A stretch of 64,000 bases of DNA from JAISGQ01 sp045604965 (lineage in GTDB: Bacteria; Bacillota; Clostridia; Oscillospirales; Acutalibacteraceae), in the NCBI GenBank assembly GCA_045604965.1, contig JAZUPB010000053.1, forward strand, positions 124,001 to 188,000, written 5' to 3'. The notes under the pieces were generated by a model, which did no database searches, was not told where the DNA came from, and saw only the letters and a list, made by a program, of their open reading frames with translations. The stretch's first letter is position 1, and every line of letters starts with the position of its first letter. The position numbers and the translations under genes are program-made. Shown here one piece after another: positions 24,985 through 33,607 of the stretch.

Positions 24985-26454
24985 ATGAAAACAAAAATCA
25001 CAAAAATTATTTGTATTCTGCTTTGCACTGTGCTAATTTCAGCAACAGCACTTTTCAGTGGCTGTGAAAAGACCGCTGAAAATACTGCACTTCCCCCTGT
25101 AGCATCTTCTTCCGACAGTTCTGTTTCTGACAGTTCTGTTTCTGAAGACATTGTTTCTGAAGACATTGTTTCTGATGAGTTTGTTTCCGATAGTTCCGCC
25201 TACATCTGCGAACACAGCTTCCGTTTCAGCGACGATGATACAAAAACCTGCAACAACTGCGATTTTTCGGTATCTCCCATTATCGAGATAAGCGAGAGCT
25301 TCATCACTGATGACACAACCTACATCAACACAGGTCACGTTATTCTGGTGGTGGAAAAAGGCATATTTGTGCCATACAACTTAATCGAAAAAATCGAAAA
25401 TGCTTTTTTGGCTATGGAATCCTCTGCAGGAATAACGTTCAAAAACAATTATTTGACCGTTTTTGTGGAAACTAACCCTATTAACGAAAACGACGAAAGC
25501 GAATTTTCCGGTGGCGCTTATGCCTACAGCGACGGCAGCGGCATAATTTACATTGCTTCAGGTGATATGCCCCTCGGCAACAGCTATACCTTTCTGCACG
25601 AAGCCTCCCACGCACTCCTTCACTCCCACACCGTAAAATTTTCTTCTCAGGTCACCTCCGAAGGCTTTGCTCAATACAACACATACAAGTGCTTGAAAAA
25701 TCTCGAAGCTGATGCTCCTGAGATCGCTTACTATTACAGCACCTCAACAAGTGCCTCTTCGGATATGTCTATATCTGACCCCTCTTCAGTGTACACCGAA
25801 AGCATAGAATACTGGATGGAGAATGGCTTCCCTATAGAATATTCGGGCAACGGCTCTTATTCCGTAGGCTTCCGCTTTATGGCTTACCTCGATAACGTCT
25901 ACGGCAATTTCAGCTCGTGGATAGATCTGTGCAATAACGCAGAAACAGGTTTTGACCATCTGCTTACTGTTGAGCAGGAAGTTGAAATTCTCAAGGCCGC
26001 TTACGGCGATGATGTTTTCGATAATTTTTATCCATGGCTCAAAAAGAACGAGCATCTTTTTGAATACTATATTACAGACTCTCCCGATTACGACCTTACA
26101 AAGGCGGATTATGTAGAGCTTTATCCCTTCTTTATGGGCTTCGATTGTGCTACTACGCTTGTAAACGGTGCTTATATCAGTTACGACAATCTTACCGTAA
26201 ATTTGCTTGAAACCAGAAAGTATCTCAGCGAATACAAAAACAGGGACCTCTCTTCTCTTAAGCTCCGTTTCATATGGGGTGACGGCGAGCAGACCATTGA
26301 GCTGTTTGACCTTAAGGGCAATTCAATGGGAACTGTCACGGAAGAAAGCGAGATTCCCCTTAAGGATGTTGGAAAGATAGTATTTGTCGGCAAGGGTACT
26401 GTGCGAAATGTTGAAATTGTCGGTTATATGGATTATAACGGAAATATGAAATAG
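24985..26454 (+). CDS. Lipoprotein with gluzincin-type metallopeptidase motif
   Basis: 489 residues. A lipoprotein signal ends in LFSGC (Cys27), followed by a Ser/Asp/Glu/Val linker (about 40-71), and a short C-E-H...C-x-x-C element (75-92) that could bind zinc. The main domain contains H205-E-A-S-H209 (TFLHEASHALLHS) and a Glu 17 residues later in TSEGFAQY, the arrangement of zinc ligands in gluzincin peptidases. I do not know the family. The domain also has FRFMAYLDNVYG and VEILKAAYGDDVFDNFYPWL segments, as seen downstream of the active site in such peptidases. It would be a surface-anchored zinc peptidase, possibly regulated by the two-component system upstream (110 bases away). ATG 24985 follows GGAGGAG. 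Confidence 0.75.
   Translation: MKTKITKIICILLCTVLISATALFSGCEKTAENTALPPVASSSDSSVSDSSVSEDIVSEDIVSDEFVSDSSAYICEHSFRFSDDDTKTCNNCDFSVSPIIEISESFITDDTTYINTGHVILVVEKGIFVPYNLIEKIENAFLAMESSAGITFKNNYLTVFVETNPINENDESEFSGGAYAYSDGSGIIYIASGDMPLGNSYTFLHEASHALLHSHTVKFSSQVTSEGFAQYNTYKCLKNLEADAPEIAYYYSTSTSASSDMSISDPSSVYTESIEYWMENGFPIEYSGNGSYSVGFRFMAYLDNVYGNFSSWIDLCNNAETGFDHLLTVEQEVEILKAAYGDDVFDNFYPWLKKNEHLFEYYITDSPDYDLTKADYVELYPFFMGFDCATTLVNGAYISYDNLTVNLLETRKYLSEYKNRDLSSLKLRFIWGDGEQTIELFDLKGNSMGTVTEESEIPLKDVGKIVFVGKGTVRNVEIVGYMDYNGNMK
25114..25190 (+). repeat. 15-base tandem repeats in the lipoprotein linker
   Basis: Five near-identical 15-base units of the types gacagttctgtttct and gaagacattgtttct encode SDSSV/SEDIV repeats directly after the lipobox region. 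Such tandem DNA can expand or contract and so vary linker length. Confidence 0.85.
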
Positions 26455-26455
26455 C

Positions 26456-26496
26456 AAAACAAAGTGCGTGCAGAAAACTGCACGCACTTTGTTTTT
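26456..26496. terminator. Bidirectional terminator
   Basis: An 18-bp stem (26456-26473 with 26478-26495) and an aaaa loop, between the convergent lipoprotein and HAD-GH43 genes. It overlaps the last base of the HAD-GH43 stop codon. Confidence 0.88.
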
Positions 26497-28822
26497 AAAA
26501 CCCTATTTCCATCAAATCAAGCATTCCCTCGCCTTTAAACTTTAGGTACAATGCTTTGTCTCCGTTTTCGAAGGAGACATTGGCTGTGATGGTCTGCCAG
26601 CAGTCTGCAGGAACTATATCAAATTCGCCTATTACTTCACCGTCAATGGTGTGGGATATACTCAGCTTTCCCTCTGCACTGCCGCGATATGTTATGCTGA
26701 GTCTGCTGTTATCGGCAAAGGCAAAATACTTATATCCTATCAGCGTTCCGTCTGCTATCTCTGCAATAAATCTGTCTTCTCCCTCGTGGTTTACATTCGG
26801 AAAACTGCAGGTGTATATGCTGTTTGAGCCGTGAGGCATATTTCCGTTTGTAATATTGCAAGCGATCGGTGCAGGATATGTGCCTTCTGCAGCGAGCGCT
26901 CCTCCGTTCAGTCCGCAGGAGGTTATCTCCACCTGGTCTATTGAACCATCAGCCTTGATCTCTATCCGCTCGGCGCAGGCCTGTCTGCTGTAGTCGGATT
27001 TATGGGTCAGCCTATGATAGAACACATACCACTGTCCGTTTATGTACTCTATACTTCCGTGAGTGGTACCTGTCATATTAAGTCTTTCTTTGTCCGTACG
27101 GCCTTTTATACCGACGTCTCCGTTGGAAACCACTGTGCCTCTGAACTCAAAATCCTTATCGGGATATTTGCTTGTTGCATAGCACAGCTCGTGGTTTTGC
27201 ATAGAGGAATAGATAAAATAATACGTCTCACCTATCTTACGTATTGATGCAGCCTCAAAAAACGGATGCTCCTCAAATGATGTTCCTTTTACTCTGTAAG
27301 GAATTATATGCTTTGCCTTTTCCTTTACTGTCAGCATATCGTCCTCAACAACTACCATACAGGGACCCATTACGCTGTCTTTTTTCGCCATAGAAAAAAT
27401 TTCTTCTCTTGTTTTTCCGAACATTTCCATTTCGGATCTGATGTGCTCTTCATTCTCAAAGAACCCCTCTTCTTCCTCAAATGGATATTGAGTTCCGTAA
27501 TATATGCGTATTGTACCGTTATCGTTCATTACTCCCGGGTCAAAACAGACATAATCGAGCATCGGCGTTCCGTCGGGATTTTTTACATATCCAATATACT
27601 CATACTGTCCTGCCGGAGTGTCGCATACAGCTACGCTTATCGGTCCGTGATATCCCCCGTGCCCGAAATCTCCGGACATACAGTAGTAAAGATAATATCT
27701 TCCGTCGTTTCCGCGCACAACATCAGGCGCATACATATATTTGCGGTTTTCGTAATCGGGATCCTGATCTGCGCGGTAGATTACTCCCTCGCATCTCCAG
27801 TCGGTAAGATCGTCGACAGGTGCAGAGTATACGGTATAATCGAGCATACAAAATGTCTCTCCGCCCTCTTTATCGTGAGAACCGAAAAGGTACACTCTGT
27901 CTCCGAATACGTGCGGTTCACCATCGGGTATGCACTCGTTAAGAGGCAGGAACGGGTTGTAAATCTGTTTTTTAGTCATATCTGTTTCTCCATTAATTAA
28001 TTTTATGTTCTGCTCAAGCCATACAGCAACACCGTCATCGTTGTTGCTGCCAATTATGGCTGTTGACATCTTCTTCAGTTCCTCTGCAGCGTTTTCCACT
28101 GCATAACACTCGTCCGATATTCTGAACATCGGAATATCGTTCAATGCATCGCCAAATGACACGATTTTTTCGCAGTTCCAAAGCTTTTTGAGTTTTTCTA
28201 TAGCGGACGCCTTGGTTGCATTTCTGGGCATTATTTCAAACCAGTATTCAGGGCGGTTCAATTCCTGCTGAAATGTACAGGTGTATCTCTCATCATCTTT
28301 GAATATTTCATATACACCCTGCAGATCAGCTCTGTCTCCGATACAGGTAAAATAAAACACTTCACCGTCGTACAGATCTTTATGGGAAGTGAGCGGACGC
28401 AGTCTGCGGTCGCCTCGGCGGTTGTTCAGATAATGCCTCATTCCTTCAGTTTCTGTATATTCGCACCAGGATACTTTTTCTATCCCCTCTACAAAAGAGT
28501 AAACCAGAGGACTTATGCCGTTTTCCAGAAACACTTTCTTTACGTACTCAACCTGCTCTTTTGTAAACCATTCAGAGGAGAGAATTTTTCCGCTTTCCGG
28601 CTCAAAGATAAATGCTCCGTTGTAAGCTATTACAGGAATCTTCGCAGAAAGCCCTTTTGTGACCACCGAAGCGGATACAAGAGATCTGGCTGTTGCATAG
28701 GTGAACATCAGCCCTTTTTCAACAAGAGAATTTACAGTCTTAAGCGTATATTCACTGAGCCTGCTCTCTGAGTTGAGCAATGTTCCGTCAAGGTCGGTTA
28801 CATACAGTGTTCTCACTTTCAC
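26495..28822 (-). CDS. HAD (Cof-type) phosphatase fused to GH43-family glycosidase
   Basis: 775 residues in a single frame. Residues 1-280 are a Cof-type HAD hydrolase: YVTDLDGTLLNSESRLS (motif I), and VSFGDALNDIPMF (motif IV). Residues 282-775 are a GH43-like five-bladed propeller: Asp in CIPDGEPHVF, DPGVMNDNG and the Glu in FEAASIRKIG fit the catalytic triad; the C-terminal about 130 residues look like a carbohydrate-binding beta-sandwich. GH43 enzymes cleave xylosides and arabinosides. At the junction ATG 27979 is preceded by GGAGA at 7 bases, so the glycosidase could also be made on its own as a 494-residue protein. No signal peptide is seen, so both parts are cytoplasmic. The start overlaps the threonine aldolase stop by 4 bases. 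Confidence 0.85.
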   Translation of the reverse strand: MKVRTLYVTDLDGTLLNSESRLSEYTLKTVNSLVEKGLMFTYATARSLVSASVVTKGLSAKIPVIAYNGAFIFEPESGKILSSEWFTKEQVEYVKKVFLENGISPLVYSFVEGIEKVSWCEYTETEGMRHYLNNRRGDRRLRPLTSHKDLYDGEVFYFTCIGDRADLQGVYEIFKDDERYTCTFQQELNRPEYWFEIMPRNATKASAIEKLKKLWNCEKIVSFGDALNDIPMFRISDECYAVENAAEELKKMSTAIIGSNNDDGVAVWLEQNIKLINGETDMTKKQIYNPFLPLNECIPDGEPHVFGDRVYLFGSHDKEGGETFCMLDYTVYSAPVDDLTDWRCEGVIYRADQDPDYENRKYMYAPDVVRGNDGRYYLYYCMSGDFGHGGYHGPISVAVCDTPAGQYEYIGYVKNPDGTPMLDYVCFDPGVMNDNGTIRIYYGTQYPFEEEEGFFENEEHIRSEMEMFGKTREEIFSMAKKDSVMGPCMVVVEDDMLTVKEKAKHIIPYRVKGTSFEEHPFFEAASIRKIGETYYFIYSSMQNHELCYATSKYPDKDFEFRGTVVSNGDVGIKGRTDKERLNMTGTTHGSIEYINGQWYVFYHRLTHKSDYSRQACAERIEIKADGSIDQVEITSCGLNGGALAAEGTYPAPIACNITNGNMPHGSNSIYTCSFPNVNHEGEDRFIAEIADGTLIGYKYFAFADNSRLSITYRGSAEGKLSISHTIDGEVIGEFDIVPADCWQTITANVSFENGDKALYLKFKGEGMLDLMEIGF

Positions 28823-29844
28823 ATCAGCTCCAACAAGTAATCAACAGCTTCTTCCTTTGTTGCCCAGGAAGTGGTTATGCGAACAACACTGCTGTTTTCG
28901 TCATATGCACCCCAGTTATCAACAACCACTTTGCCTTCAAGCTCTGCGAGCTTGCTGTTTGGTATGATAAAAAACTGCTGATTTGTATATGAATCAAGAT
29001 AAAGCTTGTAGTTCTTTTCAAGCAGTGCAGTTTTTATTTTCATTGCAAGCTTGTCTGCATAGTCGGCTATCTTTGTGTAAAGATTATCTGTAAAAAGCAC
29101 ATCAAACTGTATTCCAAGCATTCTTCCCTTTGCAAGCATTGCCCCGTGCTGCTTTGTTTCCGTAAAGAAACGGTTTCCCAGATCCTTGCGTGTAAAAACT
29201 ACTGCTTCACCGAACAGTGCGCCTACCTTTGTACCTCCGATATAGAACACATCGCAGTATTCTGCTATGTCAGGCAGGGTCACATCTGTGTTGCAGGAAG
29301 AAAGTGCGTAGCCTAATCTCGCTCCGTCAAGGTACAGCTTCATTCCGTATTCATCACAAAGCAAGCGAAGCTCCTTGAGTTCATTTTTGCTGTACAGTGT
29401 ACCGTATTCAGACGGATGTGAAATATATATTGCTCCGGGAGTTACCATATGCTCCCAGGTAGCATCTGCGTAAAAGGATTTCATATATTCACGGGCTGCT
29501 GCAGGATTTACCTTTCCGTTTACTGCAGGTATCGTCAGCACCTTATGACCTGAATATTCTATCGCTCCTGCCTCGTGAACACTGATATGTCCTGTATCTG
29601 CTGCCAGCACGCCTTCGTAATTTTTAAGTATCGAATCGAGCACCGCATAATTTGACTGCGTACCCCCTGTTAGAAAATACACCTTGGCATCTTCACATCC
29701 GCAGGCTTTTTTTATCTTTTCCTTTGCGCTTTTGCTGTAATCGTCAGCGCCGTAGGCGATAGTCTGCTCAAGATTTGTTTCCACCATTTTTTCTATTATT
29801 TTCGGGTGTGCTCCCTCAAGATAATCACAGTTGAATCTATACAT
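28819..29844 (-). CDS. Low-specificity L-threonine aldolase (PLP-dependent)
   Basis: 341 residues. Typical segments are YGADDYSKSAKEKIKKACG, YFLTGGTQSNYAVLDSIL, ISVHEAGAIEYSGHKV, the DGARLGYAL loop and the PLP lysine in YIGGTKVGALFGEAV. It splits threonine (and allo-threonine) into glycine and acetaldehyde in the cytoplasm. Length fits the short type of the family. It is the first gene of a two-gene unit whose second gene is the HAD-GH43 fusion, joined by an ATGA overlap. The pairing of an amino-acid enzyme with a glycosidase is not an obvious pathway. Confidence 0.93.
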   Translation of the reverse strand: MYRFNCDYLEGAHPKIIEKMVETNLEQTIAYGADDYSKSAKEKIKKACGCEDAKVYFLTGGTQSNYAVLDSILKNYEGVLAADTGHISVHEAGAIEYSGHKVLTIPAVNGKVNPAAAREYMKSFYADATWEHMVTPGAIYISHPSEYGTLYSKNELKELRLLCDEYGMKLYLDGARLGYALSSCNTDVTLPDIAEYCDVFYIGGTKVGALFGEAVVFTRKDLGNRFFTETKQHGAMLAKGRMLGIQFDVLFTDNLYTKIADYADKLAMKIKTALLEKNYKLYLDSYTNQQFFIIPNSKLAELEGKVVVDNWGAYDENSSVVRITTSWATKEEAVDYLLELM

Positions 29845-29971
29845 ATTTTTCCTCTCTCCCGTAAGATCGACTTAAATAAATTATAACCCTTCCTATATAT
29901 ATTTACAATAGATTCCGCTACAATACTGCATCAACAATTAATTATCGCATATTGCATATATTGACAAGATA

Positions 29972-29980
29972 TGGTATACT
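29972..29980 (+). promoter_or_regulatory. Extended -10 promoter of the membrane-protein pair
   Basis: TGgTATACT (TG 29972-29973, TATACT 29975-29980). A TTGCAT 17 bases further upstream is a weak -35. Confidence 0.5.
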
Positions 29981-30025
29981 ATTTTAGCAACAAATACAGA
30001 ATATGCAAGAAAGGAACGTTTCCAT

Positions 30026-30901
30026 ATGGCAGAAAAAAAGGAACGTCAGATAATTGACGTCAACAGCGGCACCACCACTACCAAGAAGACCGCAAAAAAA
30101 TCCCCCACTGCAAAGAAGAAGACTGCAGAAGCAAAAGTTACCAAAAAGGCTATCATTACCCCTGAAAACAGAAAGAAAGCTGTCAAGTTCAGATGGGGTG
30201 CAGTTATTCTCTGGCTCCTTGCTATAGGTGCTGAGGTTCTCACTATTCTTGTTTTCAACAAGACAATCTACATCCCCGGCAACATTCTTACCTATATCCT
30301 TATCGGTCTTGGCATTGACCTTGCACTTGTTATCGCAGGTTCTCTCCTCTGGAAAAAGTCCAACCGTCTTGACCCCGCTTCCGAAAAGAATAAGGTAAAG
30401 TTCTTCCTCTGGAACAATATGGGACTCCTTGCAGCTATCGTCTGCTTCGTTCCCCTTATTGTCCTTCTTCTCAAGGAGAAAGATCTTGATCCGAAGGTAA
30501 AGAAGATCGCTTCTATCGTAGCAATCGTTGTTGCTGTTATCGCAAGTGCTGTTTCCATCGACTGGACTCCTGTTTCCGCTGAGGATCTTGCTCAGGCTCA
30601 GTCCGATGCTGCTGCTTACACCATCGACGGCAATGTTTTCTGGACTCAGTTCGGTAAGTGCTATCATCTTTCCGAAGACTGCGGTTCTCTCAAAAATTCC
30701 GCTAAGCTTTACAAGGGTTCTGTTGATCAGGCATTTGAGGCTAACCGCGAAAAGCCCTGCAGCTTCTGTGCTTCTGCTGAGGCTCTTGAAGAATACGCAA
30801 GACAGCAGTCCGAAGGTTTTGACGATCTCGGTGTCAGCGACAGCGATCTCCTCGATTACGTCGACGATCTTTTTGAGAGCGAGACCGATCTCGCTGCATA
30901 A
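30026..30901 (+). CDS. Membrane protein with Lys-rich tail and Cys/His mini-domain
   Basis: 291 residues, family not recognised. The N-terminal about 55 residues are basic and disordered (TTTTKKTAKKSPTAKKKTAE), like a histone-type tail. Four membrane spans follow (about 58-76, 86-108, 127-147, 156-174). The C-terminal soluble part has VFWTQFGKCYHLSEDCGSLK and, 26 residues later, PCSFCASAEALEEY. The C-x-H-x4-C...C-x2-C spacing resembles the small metal-binding element (Ada-like) seen in several bacterial surface and nuclease-associated proteins. The end is acidic (DLLDYVDDLFESE). It is followed 21 bases later by another small membrane protein; both likely belong to one transcript. Confidence 0.65.
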   Translation: MAEKKERQIIDVNSGTTTTKKTAKKSPTAKKKTAEAKVTKKAIITPENRKKAVKFRWGAVILWLLAIGAEVLTILVFNKTIYIPGNILTYILIGLGIDLALVIAGSLLWKKSNRLDPASEKNKVKFFLWNNMGLLAAIVCFVPLIVLLLKEKDLDPKVKKIASIVAIVVAVIASAVSIDWTPVSAEDLAQAQSDAAAYTIDGNVFWTQFGKCYHLSEDCGSLKNSAKLYKGSVDQAFEANREKPCSFCASAEALEEYARQQSEGFDDLGVSDSDLLDYVDDLFESETDLAA

Positions 30902-30922
30902 TACAGAAAGGACGAAATAACA

Positions 30923-31297
30923 ATGAGTTTATTTTCTATTATAGATACAAGAGCTCCCAGCACTGAAGAAATCCTTGCTGTTGAAAATGAATATGATGAA
31001 AACGGCAATGTAAAGGAACCTTCCTGGGTCGATACATATGAGCTCGAAACCGAATTTTCTCTCCAGCGCCTTGCAGGTACCTTCGGTGTGCTTTCCATTG
31101 TTTTTGCCATTCTTGGCATATTCCTCAGCGTATGGTTCGCTGTAAACACTGCTGAAGGCTTCCTCTCCACATACAGCGCCATCATTCTTGTTGTCGGGCT
31201 TGCAGTTACCGCTCTTGTCTTTGCCGTGCTCAGACTTGCCCGCGCATTTGTCAACTATATGCTCGTCAGACTTCTCCAGAACGAAGAGGACGACTGA
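30923..31297 (+). CDS. Small two-span membrane protein
   Basis: 124 residues, not recognised. The soluble N-terminus (about 1-50) is acidic (ILAVENEYDENGNVKEPSW). It is followed by a hydrophobic span VLSIVFAILGIFLSVWFAV and a second AIILVVGLAVTALVFAVL, ending with an acidic tail EEDD. The start ATG follows AGAAAGGA. It lies 21 bases after the Lys-rich membrane protein and ends at a terminator-like hairpin 29 bases on, so the two genes form a unit. I see nothing that suggests its function. Confidence 0.7.
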   Translation: MSLFSIIDTRAPSTEEILAVENEYDENGNVKEPSWVDTYELETEFSLQRLAGTFGVLSIVFAILGIFLSVWFAVNTAEGFLSTYSAIILVVGLAVTALVFAVLRLARAFVNYMLVRLLQNEEDD

Positions 31298-31325
31298 TAA
31301 GCGATAATCGTTTTGAATAGTACGC

Positions 31326-31356
31326 AGGGACAGAGGCTAAAGCCTCTGTCCCTTTG
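31326..31356 (+). terminator. Terminator-like hairpin
   Basis: A 12-bp perfect stem (agggacagaggc / gcctctgtccct, 31326-31337 and 31342-31353) with a short T3 tail, closing the membrane-protein pair. Confidence 0.7.
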
Positions 31357-31357
31357 C

Positions 31358-31386
31358 TTGTGTGTTGGTTCTTTGTATGGTAAAAT
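31358..31386 (+). promoter_or_regulatory. Promoter of the GNAT gene
   Basis: TTGTGT (31358-31363), a 17-base spacer and TAAAAT (31381-31386) with TGg directly upstream (extended -10). Confidence 0.5.
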
Positions 31387-31428
31387 CTAAACAAGTCAAT
31401 AAGATTGAATTTGTGGAGGTATCTCAAT

Positions 31429-31899
31429 ATGGACTATCTTGAAATTTGTGAGAATGATTATGATATATTTTATGAATTGGCAAGTGCATATTATTGTGAA
31501 GGCGAGGATGAGAATACACCGCAGGAGAAAATAGACTCATTTATTCGCTTTATGTTTGAAAAGGTAATTAATCACGAAATCAGCGGATGTTTCGCAAAAG
31601 ATGAAAACGCATATATTGGCTTTGCCCTCTGGACAATCGATACCGAGAATTTTGCATTTAGCGAAATCCCAGGATTCGGAACGATTTTGGAGATAGGCTT
31701 GATTCCATCCTGCCGCGCATCTGGTCGCGGCAAAGAATTCGTCTCCTTTGTAGAAAGTTGCTTGTGCAGCGAGAATGCAAAACAATGCTATGTATCCGCC
31801 TATGGGCCAGCACAAAAATTTTGGGAGCATTGTGGATATGCGGAGACTGGAAAAAAAGCCAGTAATGGGCTTCCGATTATGGTAAAGACTATTGACTGA
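31429..31899 (+). CDS. GNAT-like N-acetyltransferase
   Basis: 156 residues. The central strand and loop ILEIGLIPSCRASGRGKEFVSFVES fit the acetyl-CoA-binding motif A of GNAT enzymes (R/Q-x-x-G-x-G/A form: RASGRGKE). A C-terminal PAQKFWEHCGYAETGKK fits the usual final helix and strand. The substrate is unknown. ATG 31429 is 10 bases after GGAGG; an upstream TTG is less likely. Its A/T-rich codon usage differs from the preceding gene pair, which may reflect low expression or acquisition. It is monocistronic, flanked by terminators. Confidence 0.75.
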   Translation: MDYLEICENDYDIFYELASAYYCEGEDENTPQEKIDSFIRFMFEKVINHEISGCFAKDENAYIGFALWTIDTENFAFSEIPGFGTILEIGLIPSCRASGRGKEFVSFVESCLCSENAKQCYVSAYGPAQKFWEHCGYAETGKKASNGLPIMVKTID

Positions 31900-31938
31900 A
31901 CAAATCCTAATTTATCAGATAACCTCGCATATTACAAA

Positions 31939-31968
31939 AACCCGACCTGTTAATTCACAGGTCGGGTT
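31939..31968. terminator. Bidirectional terminator
   Basis: A 12-bp perfect stem (aacccgacctgt / acaggtcgggtt) with a 6-base loop, between the GNAT gene and the convergent DUF3899 gene. A/T tracts lie on both sides. Confidence 0.7.
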
Positions 31969-32003
31969 AACTGTTTTACGAAGCCCTATATTACGGCACC
32001 GCT

Positions 32004-32417
32004 TTATTTGTTGTAAATAGAGTAGAACAGAATTATGAATACCAAAGCTACAGCAAGAAACAGTGCTCCGCTGATGTACAGAAAGCCATAGCCTTTGACT
32101 CTCTTTTCTCTCTTGCGCTCTATATATTCCTCATAGGTTTCTGTTCCCAGTCCCTTTCCCGGTATGAGCATACCAAAGCCCTGAGAAAGTACATATCCAA
32201 CGCCTTCCAACGCACCTGCATTGGCAACTGACATAAGGGCTCCTGACATCAGAAGCACCACTCCGGGAATCGTAAAGGCATCACAGAGCATTCGGTATTT
32301 TTCCACGAGGGGTGCAGGAGAAAATTCTCTCAGTGCAATATACCCATAGGCAAGCAAAAGCCCTATGCCGATGGAAACACCGTATTTAATAAGCCGTACC
32401 TTCACATTTTTGCTCAC
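32004..32417 (-). CDS. DUF3899-type small membrane protein
   Basis: 137 residues. Three membrane spans: IKYGVSIGIGLLLAYGYIAL, then a central one (about 49-68, GVVLLMSGALMSV) and a C-terminal one (about 112-132). Between the second and third is a basic stretch (EEYIERKREKRVKG). The pattern fits DUF3899, a family of unknown function. The start codon is GTG, overlapping the oppF stop (GTGA), so it is the last gene of the opp operon and probably translationally coupled. Its constant link with this transporter would suggest an accessory role, but that needs comparison with other genomes. Confidence 0.65.
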   Translation of the reverse strand: MSKNVKVRLIKYGVSIGIGLLLAYGYIALREFSPAPLVEKYRMLCDAFTIPGVVLLMSGALMSVANAGALEGVGYVLSQGFGMLIPGKGLGTETYEEYIERKREKRVKGYGFLYISGALFLAVALVFIILFYSIYNK

Positions 32418-33607
32418 TGACCAAGCTCCTCCTTGTAGCGCTGCTCCTCTGCATCATTGCAGTAAACAAAGTGTCCGGGAGCAACCTCACGCATAGTGGG
32501 CTTGTCAACAGAGTAATCGTGCTCTGCAAGGGAGTTGTAAACTATTCTCTGGCGGTTCTTCTCAGAATGAGGATCAGGCAGAGGAATAGCGGAAAGAAGC
32601 GACTTTGTATAAGGATGGAGAGGATGTGCAAACAGCTCATCAGAGGATGCAAGCTCTACCATCTTACCGAAGTACATAACACCGATTCTGTCGGAGAAGT
32701 ACTTGACGACAGAAAGGTCGTGAGCGATGAAAAGAATGGTAAGTCCAAGCTTTTCACGAAGCTCATTGAGCAGGTTTATAACCTGTGCCTGAACGGAAAC
32801 GTCCAGTGCGGAAATAGGCTCGTCGGCAATAAGCAGTTCGGGGTGCATAATAACTGCACGAGCGATACCGATACGCTGACGCTGTCCGCCGGAAAATTCG
32901 TGGGGATAACGTCCTGCGTGTTCACGTACAAGACCTACCAGCTCAAGTATCTCAAATACCTTTTCGTCGATATATTCCTTATCCTTTATGCCGTTTATAA
33001 CCAGACCCTCTGCGATTATCTCACGGACCGTCATACGGGGGTTAAGAGAAGCGATAGGATCCTGGAATATCATCTGTATCTGAGTGATAAGCTTTGTGTT
33101 TCTTGCAATTCGGATCTCGTCGTTATACTTCTTATTATCTTCCTTGCTCAAGCCTTCGCCGTTATTGTATTTTACATTGACATTGTCCATAAGAGTCTGT
33201 GCATATCTCTTGTCACAATTCTTATGGTCAAATCTGGCTTTTTTAATTTCCAAATAAAGCTTGGGGATTCTCTTTCTGCAGCTTGCAATCTTTTCTTTTG
33301 CATCTGCAGAGCCCTTTAATCTGAGGCTTCGGATCTCCTTGCGCGCAGCCTTGATCTCTTCTCTGTAGCCTCTTTCGCCCGCACATATGCGCTGACCCTT
33401 GAAATAGATGCTGCCTGCTGTAATATCGTAGATCTTGATAATGGAGCGTCCTGTTGTAGTCTTACCGCAGCCGGATTCGCCGACCAGACCGAAAACTTCG
33501 CCCTTCTTTATGTCAAAGCTTACATCATCAACAGCCTTGACAGGTCCGAAGTACTGGCACAGATGCTCAACTCTCAGCAATGTCTCTCTTTCTTTGATAT
33601 CAGACAT
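32414..33607 (-). CDS. Oligopeptide-type ABC transporter ATPase (OppF-like) with insert
   Basis: 397 residues, against about 310-330 for usual OppF. Walker A is GESGCGKT (43-50), Q-loop MIFQDPIASLNP (Q182), signature FSGGQRQRIGIARA, Walker B LLIADEPISALD, and the C-terminal oligopeptide-transporter tail (HPLHPYTKSLLSAIP) is intact. Between Walker A and the Q-loop lies a highly charged helical insert of about 90 residues (about 75-165, Lys/Arg/Glu-rich, likely coiled coil), where a typical ATPase has about 45 residues in total. It would hydrolyse ATP with OppD on the inner face of the membrane. The start ATG 33607 overlaps the end of oppD by 8 bases and follows AGGAGG. Confidence 0.92.
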   Translation of the reverse strand: MSDIKERETLLRVEHLCQYFGPVKAVDDVSFDIKKGEVFGLVGESGCGKTTTGRSIIKIYDITAGSIYFKGQRICAGERGYREEIKAARKEIRSLRLKGSADAKEKIASCRKRIPKLYLEIKKARFDHKNCDKRYAQTLMDNVNVKYNNGEGLSKEDNKKYNDEIRIARNTKLITQIQMIFQDPIASLNPRMTVREIIAEGLVINGIKDKEYIDEKVFEILELVGLVREHAGRYPHEFSGGQRQRIGIARAVIMHPELLIADEPISALDVSVQAQVINLLNELREKLGLTILFIAHDLSVVKYFSDRIGVMYFGKMVELASSDELFAHPLHPYTKSLLSAIPLPDPHSEKNRQRIVYNSLAEHDYSVDKPTMREVAPGHFVYCNDAEEQRYKEELGQ

